NCBI RefSeq assembly: GCF_964204645.1 | Contig: NC_134036.1 | Location: forward strand, 8,480,704-8,544,703 | Length of the DNA stretch: 64,000 nucleotides | Direction of reading: 5' to 3' | Source of the DNA: Tubulanus polymorphus | Taxonomy: Eukaryota > Nemertea > Palaeonemertea > Tubulaniformes > Tubulanidae | In this document: in pieces, positions 25,092 through 37,500 of the stretch | Layout of the letters: each line of letters begins with the position of its first letter | Numbering within the stretch: the stretch's first letter is position 1 | Position numbers and translations under genes: made by a program | The notes under the pieces: model-generated | The model's database searches: none | The model's input: only the letters and a program-made list of their open reading frames with translations | Told to the model about the DNA's origin: nothing

Positions 25092-25427
25092 TTGCGATAC
25101 ATTCACGGACCTAACATGCACTGTATATTAGAAACACAAAACTGCTCCCAATATGAAACTTTTACTTTTAGGCAAATTCAGACCAGATGTGATGTACCGA
25201 TTGCGCACCCCTTGACGAAGAAACCCATCCTAATCGGAGCTGCACCGTCGATGTCGTACAACTACACTTCGGATACCTCAGGGCCATTCTCTCATCTGGA
25301 AAATTTCCGTTTCGAAATGCGCTCCCTTCCTACGTATCTAGTCAACACGCGGGATCATCAACTTAGAGGACTTCTACATCAACACCTACCCGGAAAAATT
25401 AACTACGATACACTCTCGGACTATTAA
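25092..25427 (+). pseudogene. 111-codon open frame, possibly part of the same decayed insertion
   Basis: This frame shares the G-poor, C-rich base composition of 23870-24760 and ends with a protein-like stretch (FRFEMRSLPTYLVNTRD) before TAA. A short string, GACGGTCTATCAA(T/A)A(C/T)GCATAG, occurs both at 24811-24841 and 25050-25080. No domain is recognised. It may be a surviving piece of one larger inserted element. Confidence 0.25.
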
Positions 25428-26426
25428 CACGTAGAAACCGACCAAAAATATAGAAATGGACGAAATGATCTTCAACCTTGTAATATTGCTATTTCCATAA
25501 TCTCGATGTCTTAAATTAGGCAGCCAAGAAAATTCACCCCAATCAGTTGCTTGCCAGTTCAGACTGAATGGAAGATTGTTTGAATGAACCGGAACCGAAT
25601 TTCCAATTATGTACCTCGATTTAAAAAGAAAAAATTATGTTTTACTCGACCGCCGATCACACAACTATATTTGTACTTCGATTTCCGATTTCAAAATCAA
25701 ACCCCCTGTTTCGCTCCCGGCAGGTGTGGTGGGTCTGTAAGGGATACTCAATCGAAATATCAAACGAAATTTACCAGCCAAATAAATAACAGGGAAAATC
25801 CCTATTTTAATATAAAAAAAAGACATCACCTCATCATTGTTGAAATCGATTGATATATGTTAGCATTCATGCTGGATGTGTTGGCGCTCGTCCTGTTCAC
25901 ACATAGCTATTTCGGAAACTGCCTCCAGGATTATTAGTCTCATGCACCCACAAATGATACCATCAGAAGACAACGAAAGTGTTGTCGAGGGGAATTGATG
26001 CATTTCAGAAATTCTACAATTCTTTTTTGCCGAAATATACAAGGGATCCAGCATCGGACTCGTACCGGTAGGTTTTCCAAAACATATCAACATCAAAAAT
26101 ATACGCGTAAAATCAGCTAATTTATCAATAGAATATTTCTATCAAATATAGCATAAACCAAGGGTCCCAATTAATGAGGGAGGGTCCAATTCAAACCTAT
26201 TACCAGTAATTGTTAGTTAATGTCGCTCGTATTTTGTAAGAAGAAGATCACCCGCAAACAATACTAGGAAAAGAGACTATCCGAGAGTTGCTGCCTATTC
26301 ATAAAGTTTATATAATAGATCTTTTCTTGGAAAATACCAATTATCTGGCAAACTAAAAATCAATCATCGATCAAAAATGCCTCCAACAGTCCTCACTGTA
26401 ATCACGACTTGCTAACAAGTCCAATT

Positions 26427-26571
26427 CTGGGGCCCGCTGCACAGTCGAGACTTAAGTCCAAAAGTAGTCTTAGATCTTAAGACTGGTCTTAAGTCATTAG
26501 ATTGGCCATCGAACTGAGTTAGTCTTAGACTGGTCTTAAGTCTAAGCCACGACTATGCAACCGGCCCCTGG
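26427..26571. mobile_element. MITE-like element with GGGGCC(C/G)G(C/T)TGCA ends
   Basis: Left end CTGGGGCCCGCTGCACAGTC; right end GACTATGCAACCGGCCCCTGG, its imperfect reverse complement. The interior is a series of CTTAAGTC/GACTTAAG palindromic words. It is related to 6329-6465. Confidence 0.65.
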
Positions 26572-26718
26572 TCTTAAGTCATTTCAAACACAATTCTTTG
26601 GAGTAAATGGATCAAACTGGTGTATCTAAAACTTCTACAGCCGACAGATTACTCCCATTTCGCGTTTCCATTTCACCCTCATTCTACCTAATTTCATAAA
26701 ATTTTGATCTTTTTTCAG

Positions 26719-26774
26719 GGTGCTTGGATCCCTACGGGACACAGCCTCCATTGGCTTTCCAAGCATCCAGCCGC
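26719..26774 (+). CDS. Possible short exon (discoidin-like start), weak
   Basis: A strong acceptor (GATCTTTTTTCAG) precedes 56 open bases in phase 1, followed by a GTATGT donor. The peptide starts with Cys and has LAFQASSR, which resembles the start of an F5/8 type C domain (Cys, then ASS). No matching neighbouring exon was found, so this may be chance. Confidence 0.2.
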
Positions 26775-26779
26775 GTATG

Positions 26780-28380
26780 TATTTGAATTGTTTATAATCT
26801 ATACATCATTTATACTGCATATGTACATGGCGCAATAAATATTATCGTCATTATTATAAACATTTTCAATCGAGTTTTTAATCGAATTGGAAATGAATGC
26901 ATCTACATATTTTATTTATTAATTTTGAATAAAAGAAGCCAATTGAAATTACAATTTTATTCAAGTTGTATTACCACAATTTATGTGTATACTAAACAAC
27001 AGAATTGACTAATCGAAACTGTGATGATCTCGTATTATCAGCTGTTACCAGGTGAACTAGAAACGCATAGAAGTGCAAAAGATTGCTCGACGACCTATCA
27101 GAAATTGCCGGTCAATGATATTATTGAAGATGCTTCTGCGTGAATTGAGCGAATTCTGAAATTCGTTTCCAGTTGAAAGTGACGATTAGTTCCCAGTGAA
27201 TGGAGTTTCATGCGTCAGCTTTCGAAGTTGTCACTGGTAGGCAGCTTTGGAGGTAGTCACTGGTAGGCGCCCAAATTTGTTGCTTCGAGATTTATTTCAT
27301 CTTCAGTATATCGATTTGTTAAGATCGGGTTCAAGGTAAGCTCTATCGGTCTATGATTGAAGTTACATGGTCACATTTCGCTTGATGTTAATAATATTGA
27401 TAATAATATGATGAAAAAGTGTTATTTAACTTCAACGATTAATTGTTTTGTGGCGCAAGGAGCTTATTATACAGTTCATAGGCGCAGATAGTCGCAGAAC
27501 AAGGTGCTTTTGAGATTTCTTTTAGGCCACACCAAAAAAATCATGTTTTTCAACTCCATGAAGGTAGAATTTTTGCTATTTATAGAAAAATGGGCAGGAA
27601 ACCGTAAATTTTTTTCCCAGGACCAAATTTCCATTGAAAATATGATTACCAGCTGAAGACCACATGAATGGTTGAGGTTTTTTTTGTTTTTAAGACATAA
27701 GATACTACATTCTGAACATATTTCACACTTGGAAACTGTTTATGAAAATAAAATCATCAAACTCTTGAATAGGCTTTTAATAAATTTCGCACGGAATTCC
27801 TGGAATTTTTCAATCCAAGGTCTCATTAGCAACGCGGTCTGAGCACAGCTGTACCATTTTCAGTGTCAAATTGTTAAATCCGATGTAATAAAACAGCTGG
27901 TAGCACTGTTATCATTGCTATTATTGCCGCATCGACTATCCGCAAACTGTGCTAGATATTTCACTAACCCAGTTCAAAACTTTAATAAAAAAACAAATCG
28001 TTTTAACCATTCATCCGGAGAAGCGCCATTCGAAATTTTACATAGAAAACTGCGCTATGCAAATGAATATAATCCTTTTCATTATTTAATGTTACTCCAA
28101 TTCAACCCTTATTTCATAGAATAGCACAAATAATATTAGGGGCGCGGAAAATAGTGTTTTTCACGTGGACCTTGAAGAGCTTTATAGGCCGCAAACTTGG
28201 AAACACGATGCAAGTCGTAGGTCAAACGAAGATAGGTGAATGAAAATTGCATAGCCGTTGTGGATGATTTAGATTGGGGTAGGGAATATTAATGAATGCT
28301 ACAATGAAGAGATACTCTGGTAATAATATTGGCCGTTGGCAGCAATTAAGACAGGTTAAGTTGTTGCAAATGGTGTTACG
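26780..28380. other. Non-coding stretch, nothing recognised
   Basis: AT-rich sequence without supported exons. A short direct duplication (GTCACTGGTAGGC) occurs at about 27227 and 27257. Confidence 0.45.
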
Positions 28381-28480
28381 ATTAAGAGAAGTGACAGTGA
28401 ACTACTCCCACTCATCGGGGGTCGAACCCGGGTCTCGTACATAGAAAGCGAGCGTGTATAATAACGCTTTAAAATTCATA
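28381..28480 (-). repeat. tRNA-derived SINE-like copy (minus strand)
   Basis: On the minus strand it contains GGGTTCGACCCCCGATGAG, a good pol III B box in tRNA T-arm context. It shares AGAAGTGACA, a CACTCA(T/C)CGGGG(G/A)TCGAACC block and GTAGAAAGC-like flanks with 37040-37140. Confidence 0.55.
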
Positions 28481-28544
28481 ACGACGCTTTAGGACTTAGA
28501 CGGGGAATCCAGGAAGAAAGCTACTAAATATTTTGATGGATATA

Positions 28545-28640
28545 TGAAAGCTGTGGGTACTGGAGTGTGTAATGGGTAGTGTAGTGTGATCTGCGTGCAT
28601 TTTGGTGGCCAGCACACAGATCACATTGTTCATTGGGGTT
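28545..28640. repeat. Dispersed repeat shared with 30415-30485
   Basis: Both sites carry a GCTGTGGGTA block followed by GGGTAGTGTAGTGTGATC. The second copy is preceded by ATGGTTATATCAAA where this one has ATGGATATATGAAA. Confidence 0.5.
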
Positions 28641-29250
28641 TAGTCCAGGACTCGCGAGATTTTCAACAACACGGAAGTAATGTGTAATAAATGATGACTT
28701 GAATTGCATGACTACCTACCACCCCTCATTATTGTTGGAAAACTAAACGTGATCCGCACTGACTAAAAATTAGTAATAATAATCAATAACATTTTAGAAA
28801 TGGCCAGAATTTTAACTTAGGTTCTATCTCACTTTTATTTTACAATTGCGATTGGTATAATTTTTTTTTTAAACGGCCGTTAAGGCTTCATGTTTCGTCT
28901 GCAATTCACTGCAAATAGTTACGCAACTACGCACATTTCAGTGTTTTTGGCAGCTGTACACTCAATCGGCACCGTTCGTGACTAGATTCACTGCGGAATT
29001 ATCATTAATTAACATCGCCATATCACATCATCAACTTATATTGTGCCTTAAAACCCTAACAGCCGAAATAATTGAAATACACACACGATTTCTATCATTG
29101 AAAATTGAGAGAATGGCCGTGTTTGTGTTCTGCTGCTTCGCGTAAATCCCGCGGGGTGGCGCCACCGCGCGGAGTGGGGCCGATACGTCTAGTCGGATGG
29201 TAGTCGCACAGCCTGGGACCCTGGTTTTGTCCTCCTTTTACCTGCAACGT

Positions 29251-29590
29251 CCTGTAATGTCCAAGAAGACCAAAAACACGATGATATATAATAGTCGTTC
29301 TTTATTATTGAGAGTCCGAAACCAGAATGATTATTATAGTCTTATTATGTCGATTACTAATATTATTTATAAGATAATTAGGCCTACATGATATAGGTTT
29401 CAATACAAAAAGTAATCTGCCTAAAAGATATACACTGTACTACTAGTTTAGTACAAATATTGCTTAAGTTACTCAAGTTACACGGTTTGCTTACCTGTAA
29501 TGTCCAAGAAGACCAAAAACACGATGATATATATATATAATAGTCGTTCTTTATCATCAAGAGTCCAAAATCAGAATGTTCCAGAACGGT
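29251..29590. repeat. Direct repeat pair (about 95 bp, 240 bp apart)
   Basis: The block CCTGTAATGTCCAAGAAGAC, followed by CAAAAACACGATGATATATA and AATAGTCGTTCTTTAT, occurs at about 29251-29345 and again at 29491-29590. The second copy has an expanded (AT)n run. A GC-rich near-palindrome (CCGCGGGGTGGCGCCACCGC) lies just upstream at 29148-29170. Possibly the ends of a small element. Confidence 0.55.
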
Positions 29591-30019
29591 CTATGCTGGA
29601 CCTTCTTGGTTTTGGCTCCGCCTTCTTGGACCAGGCAACCGATTGGTGGGTAGAAACCAAGCTACAGTGGTGTTTACACAGGTGAAAGTTTGCCTAATAG
29701 TTGGTCCACTAATGGACTGATTTTTGGTTGAAGTAGTTTCCTTAAACTCTAATAAAAACACACTCGAGTCAGATGTCACTTTATATCGGAGTTGTATTGT
29801 AAACAAAGACGTGTCAGCTCTGCTTGAGTATGACTGATTTGATTTACTAAATAATTGATATTCAAAAAGTCAGATAATATGAAATTGAATATGATGTATG
29901 AATGGGTTATTTCATACTGATAAAAATGATGCCCAATATGTGATATAAATCTTCCATAAAAAAGGAGAAATCGTAAATAATAATTTAGTGTTGTTACATG
30001 GTCACAAGGGGCGAATATC

Positions 30020-30072
30020 GTTGAGCATTTGAAACCACTTTCATAGTGGGCATGGTGTCCCTGGACCCCTAG
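30020..30072. repeat. Terminal relic of the AGCCCACTTGGGA element family
   Basis: It contains TTGAGCATTTGAAACCACTT, then GTGGGCATGGTGTCCCTGGA and CCCCTAG, identical or nearly so to the right ends of the elements at 39591-40133 and 55378-56641. Confidence 0.6.
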
Positions 30073-30084
30073 TGTACTAATGCC

Positions 30085-30385
30085 TGCTTGGCCGGTGTTA
30101 CTCGAAATTATACTGAAAGCAACTGTCGATACAAGGTTATCGATATAACCTATGAATATATATGGTGATCTCGATAACATTGAACTTTCATTGTTGGCTT
30201 CGTCATAACGGTGATCTGTCTCGTAGAAATTAGTTAGTCTGATGGGTATGGAAACTAAAGCGATATATGTCCCGTATATCTCAGTCTTACCTCGGAGATG
30301 TGTCTCGTAAACATTGAGTCTGATATTCGGAATAGATAGATATCATTAAATATGTCGTCAATATAAGTCTAATATATCGGGGATA
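30085..30385. repeat. Upstream copy of a duplicated segment (partner 31078-31390)
   Basis: GGCCGGTGTTACTCGAAATT here matches AGCCGGTGTTATTCGAAATT downstream. Further shared words are GCAACTGTCGATACA, TCTCGTAAACATT and CGGAATxxATAGATATC, ending in TATATxTCGGGGAT. The downstream copy ends about 140 bases before the signal-peptide exon of the kringle gene, so a promoter-proximal region appears duplicated. Confidence 0.6.
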
Positions 30386-30584
30386 CAGGGAGAAACACAC
30401 TAACTAGCTAATAGGATGGTTATATCAAAGCTGTGGGTAGTTGAGTGTTGAAGTGGGTAGTGTAGTGTGATCACAGATCACAACGATCATACTTAGGGCA
30501 GTAATATACGTCCAGGGAGAGGCAACATGTCAAATAAGTAGAAAAGTGTCAATATTTCAAATTTTTTATAAAAATTGATTTCAC

Positions 30585-30710
30585 ACACCCCTCCAGCCGA
30601 CACACAGCAGGCAACAGGACCCACTGTCCTGCAAGGCACACAGCCTCTTGTCCACACACAGTGGCCTCAAAATTTTGTCCAAGCACATAGGATCCGACCA
30701 CCGAGGTGGG
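30585..30710. repeat. Short copy of the family that contains the 36.4-kb 75-bp array
   Basis: It shares CACACxCC...CAGCAGGCAA, GCACACAGC, CACACAGTGGC, TTTGTCCAA(G/A)CACAT and GGATCCGACCAC with 36288-36840. It has a single monomer instead of an array. Confidence 0.55.
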
Positions 30711-31077
30711 CAATTAAAATATACGTAATATTATAAATTTAGTCCAATCATTGATACCGCGTTAATTCTTGAATTGTTGATAATTGAAGTGTTAATTAGT
30801 AATGCTTTTCTAGTCAAATGTCTCTCATAACATTCGAAAGAATAGTGATAGATCCTCGGAAGAAAGTTACAATCATCGAAAATCCATAGAAGATTTGAAA
30901 AAATGATTTTTATGGGTTTTTTTGTTTTCGAAAATACAGTATTTGTGATCATATTTTATTGTGTTCGTAAGTTTCGACAAGAGATTTTTTGCACAATCAT
31001 TTATGCGATGTGATCATAATTTGATGCGTGAATTTCAGGGTTGGCTCACCCCACATTTGACTAAGGCTATCCGGTCT

Positions 31078-31390
31078 TAGCCGGTGTTATTCGAAATTAT
31101 GCTCAACGCAACTGTCGATACACGGTGTCGATTATCTTAATTAAAACGTTCATCGTCGGCTTAAATTAAAACGGTGCTCTGATGCGTTATTTTTGTCTGA
31201 TGTTGGGGATGTAGAAACTTATGTGGTTTGTCTCCTAGATATCAGTCTGACTTAGCGGATCTAGAAACTTCAGAGATTTGTCTCGTAAACATTAAGTCCG
31301 ATATTCGGAATGAATAGATATCGGAAAATATGGCGTAAATATAAGCGGTATATATTTCGGGGATCTAGAAACCAATAATATCTATCTCAT
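31078..31390. repeat. Downstream copy of the duplicated segment
   Basis: Partner of 30085-30385, see there. It lies directly upstream of the kringle gene's first coding exon and may include its promoter. Confidence 0.55.
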
Positions 31391-31526
31391 GACTATTAGT
31401 TCGATATCTAGAAATCTAGAAACTGCAACGATCTGTTAGGGATGGATCTATAACTGTTGACCTGTCTCGATACAATGTTTAATTTAACACCTCACAAATG
31501 TACGTATAATGCATATCTAATTCTAG

Positions 31527-34500
31527 ATGACTAAGATGAGAGATTCGTTCGTTTTGTTGCTGGTTTATTTCCTGAGTGCCGGTAAGAATGATTCACCTAA
31601 CGTTTAACAGATATTTTGATAATATTTGGTGTTTTGATAAAAATCGATGTTTTCGATGAATTTCATTAATCATCCTTAAAATATCCCTGAGACGTTGCAG
31701 TCCGTAGAGTATATAAAAAAATGTTTCATTTTATTTAGGATGTAGTATCCCGGGAATTGGCGATGATTACAGAGGAACTTTGAATCGAACGCCGTCCGGT
31801 AAAACGTGTCAGGCCTGGAATTCACAATCACCCCACAATCATCAGTTTTACAATATGCTGGCGGACAAGGAAACCGCATCGAACTATTGCAGGAACCCTA
31901 GCAAATCACCGCTCGGAGCCTGGTGCTATACCACTGATCCGGCGACACGTTTTGAATATTGCTTCGTTTGTAATTGGGTAACAGGTAACAATCCCACAAA
32001 GTCAAATTCCCCCGGTAAATACTCCCCTTTCAGAACACGATCGATTTCACTGAATTTAGCCTCACCATGTAGGATTAAATGTACTCCTGTTGTTATTGCG
32101 ATTCTGCTGTCGTTTCATAGCTTATTCGGCTCGCTATCGAATGTAACAAAACAATGGTCACACGTGTCAATGAACTTATTCGAAGTAATGAGCGTATTGT
32201 GAAAGGTGTTTCTCAAGCATTTCTAATTTCCCATTGTTTAAACGCCAAATTTGCATTCGAAATATTAAGCCGATCTATTCTACTTCCGACCTGGTCGTGT
32301 CAAAAGCAATTCAAGCGTTTAGTTTGTACTTGAAAATAAAATGAAATAGATTGATTGATGAAATACAAAACAAACAAACTCAACTAACTGACTACTGCTA
32401 TGATACATCTTCATTATCTCATATTTTGAACCATATTTGTATTTCTCAGTCTAAGTTATTAGTATTTGATGAAAGAACATATTCTAGTTACTGACATTAG
32501 CTCGAACCTTGATTATTGTCTAAGTTGTACTATAACTATAACATGCCAATGGATGTGTACATGCGCCTCTCTCTGATTGGCTAGAATCCTCGCATTCGAA
32601 AGAAACTGACGACATCAGTGAACTAACGGGGAAATTAGAATTGTATGTTTGACCACTGATTCTTCGTTTTTGAGTCCATGGTTTTGGCTCTGGTTTTATC
32701 GTGAGTTTGATTAACGTACATAGAGAACAATGGTGGGGATTCGAATAACGTGCATCTTTTATTCATTCAGAAAAGAGTAGTATCATTACGTATATACATG
32801 TAGAAATTGATATAATAATTCTAATCAGGATTATCTCGTCACGCGGCACCAGTTTAAAGAGCCCTTATAAAGCCGCAAAGTACATTGAATGAAATTGACA
32901 TAATGTCAACCTCTTACGGTCAACAAATGAAACATATCGTACAATGATAACGAATCAATGAGAAGTGCTCATGCGTTTGTTTCCATTTTTATAAGAATCA
33001 ATTCCAAACAGATGAATCAGATTCGAATATTCACTTCTTCGTTATACGAAAAACGATTTAGATTCCATGGTTATATGAATATCTTATGATTTCTCAACTT
33101 TCATCAAATACTTAGGAATGCCATTGAAAGATTTTCAAACCATTAAACGTTTGGGTAAAAAGTTATGCTAAAATTGATTACGATCGGCTTTTTAGATAAT
33201 CTCCAAGAAGGTCACAATTTTAATGATTTTACCTTGGCAGGTTTAAACCTCCCAAATCCAATTTGCGAAATATCGGTCCTCTTTGTCGGCGGTAATGAAA
33301 GAATACATAGCGCAAAGTTTCTATTCTGCGCCGGCCACATTTTGTTCACGAATCGCTTACGTAATCATAATTGAAAGTCGAGATCAGAGGCGGATATAGC
33401 GCTCTATGGCCCACGCTCAATTCATAAACTGTTCCGTATATTTGTTTTTTTTTTGTTGAAAATATGAGCCTTCTTTGTGTAATTTATGACATATCCTTTT
33501 TTCCCAACTCGTATTCCGTTTTCTTCAGTAGAGTATAGTCTGGTAAATAGCAGTGAATTAAAATTTCCTGACCAGTTTGTCCAACTGCGATGAGTAATAG
33601 ATAAATACAATACTACTGTAACTAAACTATACATAATAATAACTTATTAAGATGCAGTATTATTAAAAGAAAACTTAACACAATCATTATTGACACAGTC
33701 AACGTCCGTAATATAACCGCGACCATATTGACCGACGTGATTTTGGACGTCATAACGTGTTGAGCATTTATAACGGATTTCCCGGTATGTGTAGATTCCT
33801 GTTATATGTTATAAAACTGCTCAATTGTTCAATCGCCTGAGGCCGGTTTCAAAGACTGTGGTATTAACTTTGGCACCGGGGACTAAATCTGATAACCTAA
33901 GCGTCAAAAGTTAGCCCCGGGTTAATTTGGTTTTATAGTTCGATGATAAATGTAACCCTATATACGGCTAGATTTATGTACTGATATTAACTTTAGCCGG
34001 GGGTTAACACAATTCATTTTCAATCGGGGTAAAGTTAATACCAGACTATAAAACCGGGCCCTCCGGTTTTGGAAGCATCTTTAAAGATATTGTTTCCTTT
34101 GGTTATCTTAGTGCAAAATCTATATAAAACTTCTGATCTGATCATTACCTCAACAGCGGCAGGGAAGTGTCAGTTGATTCGAAACTTATTTATTTAGAAT
34201 GTAGCATCGGCGAAATGGCTGGCGACTACATAGGAACTGTGAGTCGAACTTATTCCGGTAAAATGTGTCAGGCTTGGAATTCACAATCACCCCACGTACA
34301 TAGCCTCTACAACAGGCTGGCCGACAAGGAAACGGCGTCGAACTATTGCAGGAATCCAACAGATGATCCGTTCGGAGCCTAGTGTTATACCACTGATCCT
34401 GAGACACGTTGGGAATATTGCTCGGAATGTGTAGGTAAAGGACGCTTAGTTTTTTCTCAGGTAGAATGAAATCAACGCATTTTTCTAATATACAAATAAA

Positions 34501-37500
34501 AGTATAATTATTCTAACAGATATGATCACGATCAATTATTAATATGTCCCCAATCAGCCACGATACTCGATTAATGCTTGATGGCCGTAACATTAAGAAA
34601 TAAAGCGCTTTTATCTATATCTGCGCTTTTATCTGAAAGGGAAGGGAAGCAGCGTATGTTGTTATCACATATACTATAAACTATAACTTGCATTACATCC
34701 AGCCTTGCACTGCAATACTGGCGAATCGCCGTGTTTGAGATATAAAAGAGACAATTCTGTAAACTACGACGGCACCTACTTGGTGAAGTTGCAACACGAC
34801 GGCCGCGAAAAAAGCACCCACGTTTACTGCAAAGATATGAACACGGAAAGCCCGAAAGAATATTTGAACGTCCAACCGGAGCAAAATTTCGTTAAAGTCG
34901 GCTGCGATGCGCCGAACAATTACGAAGCCGAATGGCGCAAACTTCGAGTTTTCCTACCGGACAGCGAGGTAAGCTGCATGGATCCTTCATAACCATACAA
35001 TTCACTTTTTATATTCACTCATTCAACCAAAATTGATCGTTGATGAGATCAACGGTGAAATTAAAACCGACATTGAAATATCTATGCGTACGATCAAATA
35101 GAACACTATATAGAAGATACTAATGAAAGCAACCATTTAGTAGACAAATGTAATCTTTCTCTTGTATTCACTTAAATGTAATTTTAGCCTTTCTTTTTTA
35201 CGACACTCCGTATAGTGCGCAATGCAGAAAACTCGCGTGAACCAGTCATAGTCTCGCCGGCGATACATTTACAACGAGGCTCGATCAGCAAACATTAGAC
35301 TTTGAAATAAGTTAGTTTTATTTCGAACAACTTAAGAGCAGTCTCGATTCGATGTGCAACGAGCGACGCACCAAACACTCCGAATAGACAAGCCATAAAA
35401 CTCAAAAAATAACATCGATAAACCCAAACCCAAACAATAAAAGGGAAGTTAAACATTAGATCAAAACGGCAATCGCATAGAAGCATTGTTGCGATCAAAT
35501 GTAAAAGCCTTACGGGACTGAACCTCCCTAGTCGCTCAAATGTACACGTACAATGGTTTGTAAGCATCATCAACCGCGGTAACATAACCAGAGGGAAGGA
35601 AAAGCAACCCCTCAATAGTTACCCAACGGTAACCACAATCGTCGAGAATAGCATCCACACCTTCAAAGCAGATCGTACCGTATCCCAAGGCAACTAAAAG
35701 GAGTATACTAAACCAACCTCCCAGCCAACATGACCGAAGCCTAACAACGGACACTAAGAGGCCCGCGGCTAGAGAATTGAAAACAGGACGCAATATGAAC
35801 AACACATTGAAACTGATCGACGACCTAACTTTATTACCAGCGTAAACAATCGACAGGTTTCAGACGCCAAATCTTTTGCAATTTCATTTCCACCTCGGAA
35901 AACGGTAAAAGACAAATTGACCAACAAGCAAAACCCGTGGAATACAAGGGCAAACGCAACACGAAGCTGCGTAAACAATAAATATGAAAATGCTAAGATC
36001 TGAGTGCTCGCGTAAAACTGCAAAATGTAAGGTATTTGTCACACGTCAAACGGAGCAAACTAAATCAGGCGTTGAGCGCGACTAAACTCCCCACGGAAAC
36101 GAAAATGCGTTAAATAAAATCACCAAAACGGATCAGAAAACCGAAATAAGAGGCGAACTCCCTGACCGATAAATCTCACATAAATCCAACAACCCTGACC
36201 GCTCGAGCTTTCCCTGCCCTAAAAATTCATTCATTAATTATCACTCTTTATTCGTAAACGTATCGATTCTTGCATTCTTTTCTCTCACACTCCGGGGCAG
36301 ACCTCCATCCCGCATCCAGCAGGCAAAGAGACGCACAGTACTTGACGCACACAGCTTCATATCCACACCCAGTGGCTACAGCAAGTTTGTCCAAACACAT
36401 TGGACGCCCGCACACAGTGGGCTTCAAATTCCCTCCAAACACATTGGATCGCAAAAAATTTGGTCCAAACACATTGGACGCCGGGGCACAGTGGGCTTTC
36501 AAAATCTATCAAAACACATTGGATCGCTCAGAAATTGGTCCAAACACATTGGACGCCCGCACAAAGTGGGCTTCAAAAATCTATCCAAACACATTGGATC
36601 GCTAAAAATTTGGTCCAAACACATTGGACGCCCGCGCACAGTGGGCTTTCAAAATCTATCAAAACACATTGGATCGCTCAGAAATTGGTCCAAACACATT
36701 GGACGCCCGCACAAAGTGGGCTTCAAAAATCTATCCAAACACATTGGATCGCTAGAAATTTGGTCCAAACACATTGGACGCCCGCGCACAGTGGGCTTCA
36801 AAAATCTATCCAAACACATTGGATCCGACCACACACAGTGGACTACCCCCTATTCCACACACAGTGGAATACCCCGGACGACTGACTCCAAACTGCACAA
36901 AAGAGGACACACAGATCAACAAAAGTACATGGTCACAGCTCAAGGCCAAGTTGTGAACCAACACAACCGCACAAGCACGCCCGACAGCGAGGAAAACCAA
37001 AGCCAAACTGATTTCTTACCGTCTGTCCGCAGCGACACGTAGTGAGAATAGAAGTGACAACGAAATTACGCGCACTCACCGGGGATCGAACCAAGTGTCT
37101 TGAACGTAGAAAGCAACCAGACGACCAATGGAACTTGTCCATTTGGCCGCCAGTGTTATACAGCTTGCCTTTAAGCGTAATATCCGATCAAATCGAAATA
37201 TTTAGGGTTTTCTGTTTCTTCACAGAAAACCCTATTGAAATTCGCGTGATTATTATTTTTTTTTTCCCTTTTCCACATAGTTTTTGTTAAAAGTGTAAAG
37301 GCTTCCTTACCTTACCGCTGTCGCCGATACAATCCGTATGATGTCCTTCAGCTCACTTCAATCTCCAGATACTGCATGGGAATTTTGATAAATCCACGTT
37401 ATAAAGGCACTGTCGAGCCGTAAACATCGGAAATTTGGCTCCATTCAATTAGTAGCCATGTTGTGTTTTCTTACAGATATTTCTCTCTTCTTTTCGAGGA

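Noticed and set aside
33165-33374. 69-codon open frame similar to a frame at 54147-54398
   Set aside because: Both frames lie inside the inverted repeat pair; similarity reflects the repeat, and there is no initiation or splice evidence.
35295-36023. Three overlapping hydrophobic minus-strand open frames
   Set aside because: They follow the G-poor base skew, lack splice or start support and show no domain.
36270-37042. Overlapping 111-, 161- and 183-codon frames rich in HW, TLD and SKHIG repeats
   Set aside because: All three plus frames are open because the 75-bp unit is a multiple of three and lacks stops; they are array artefacts.
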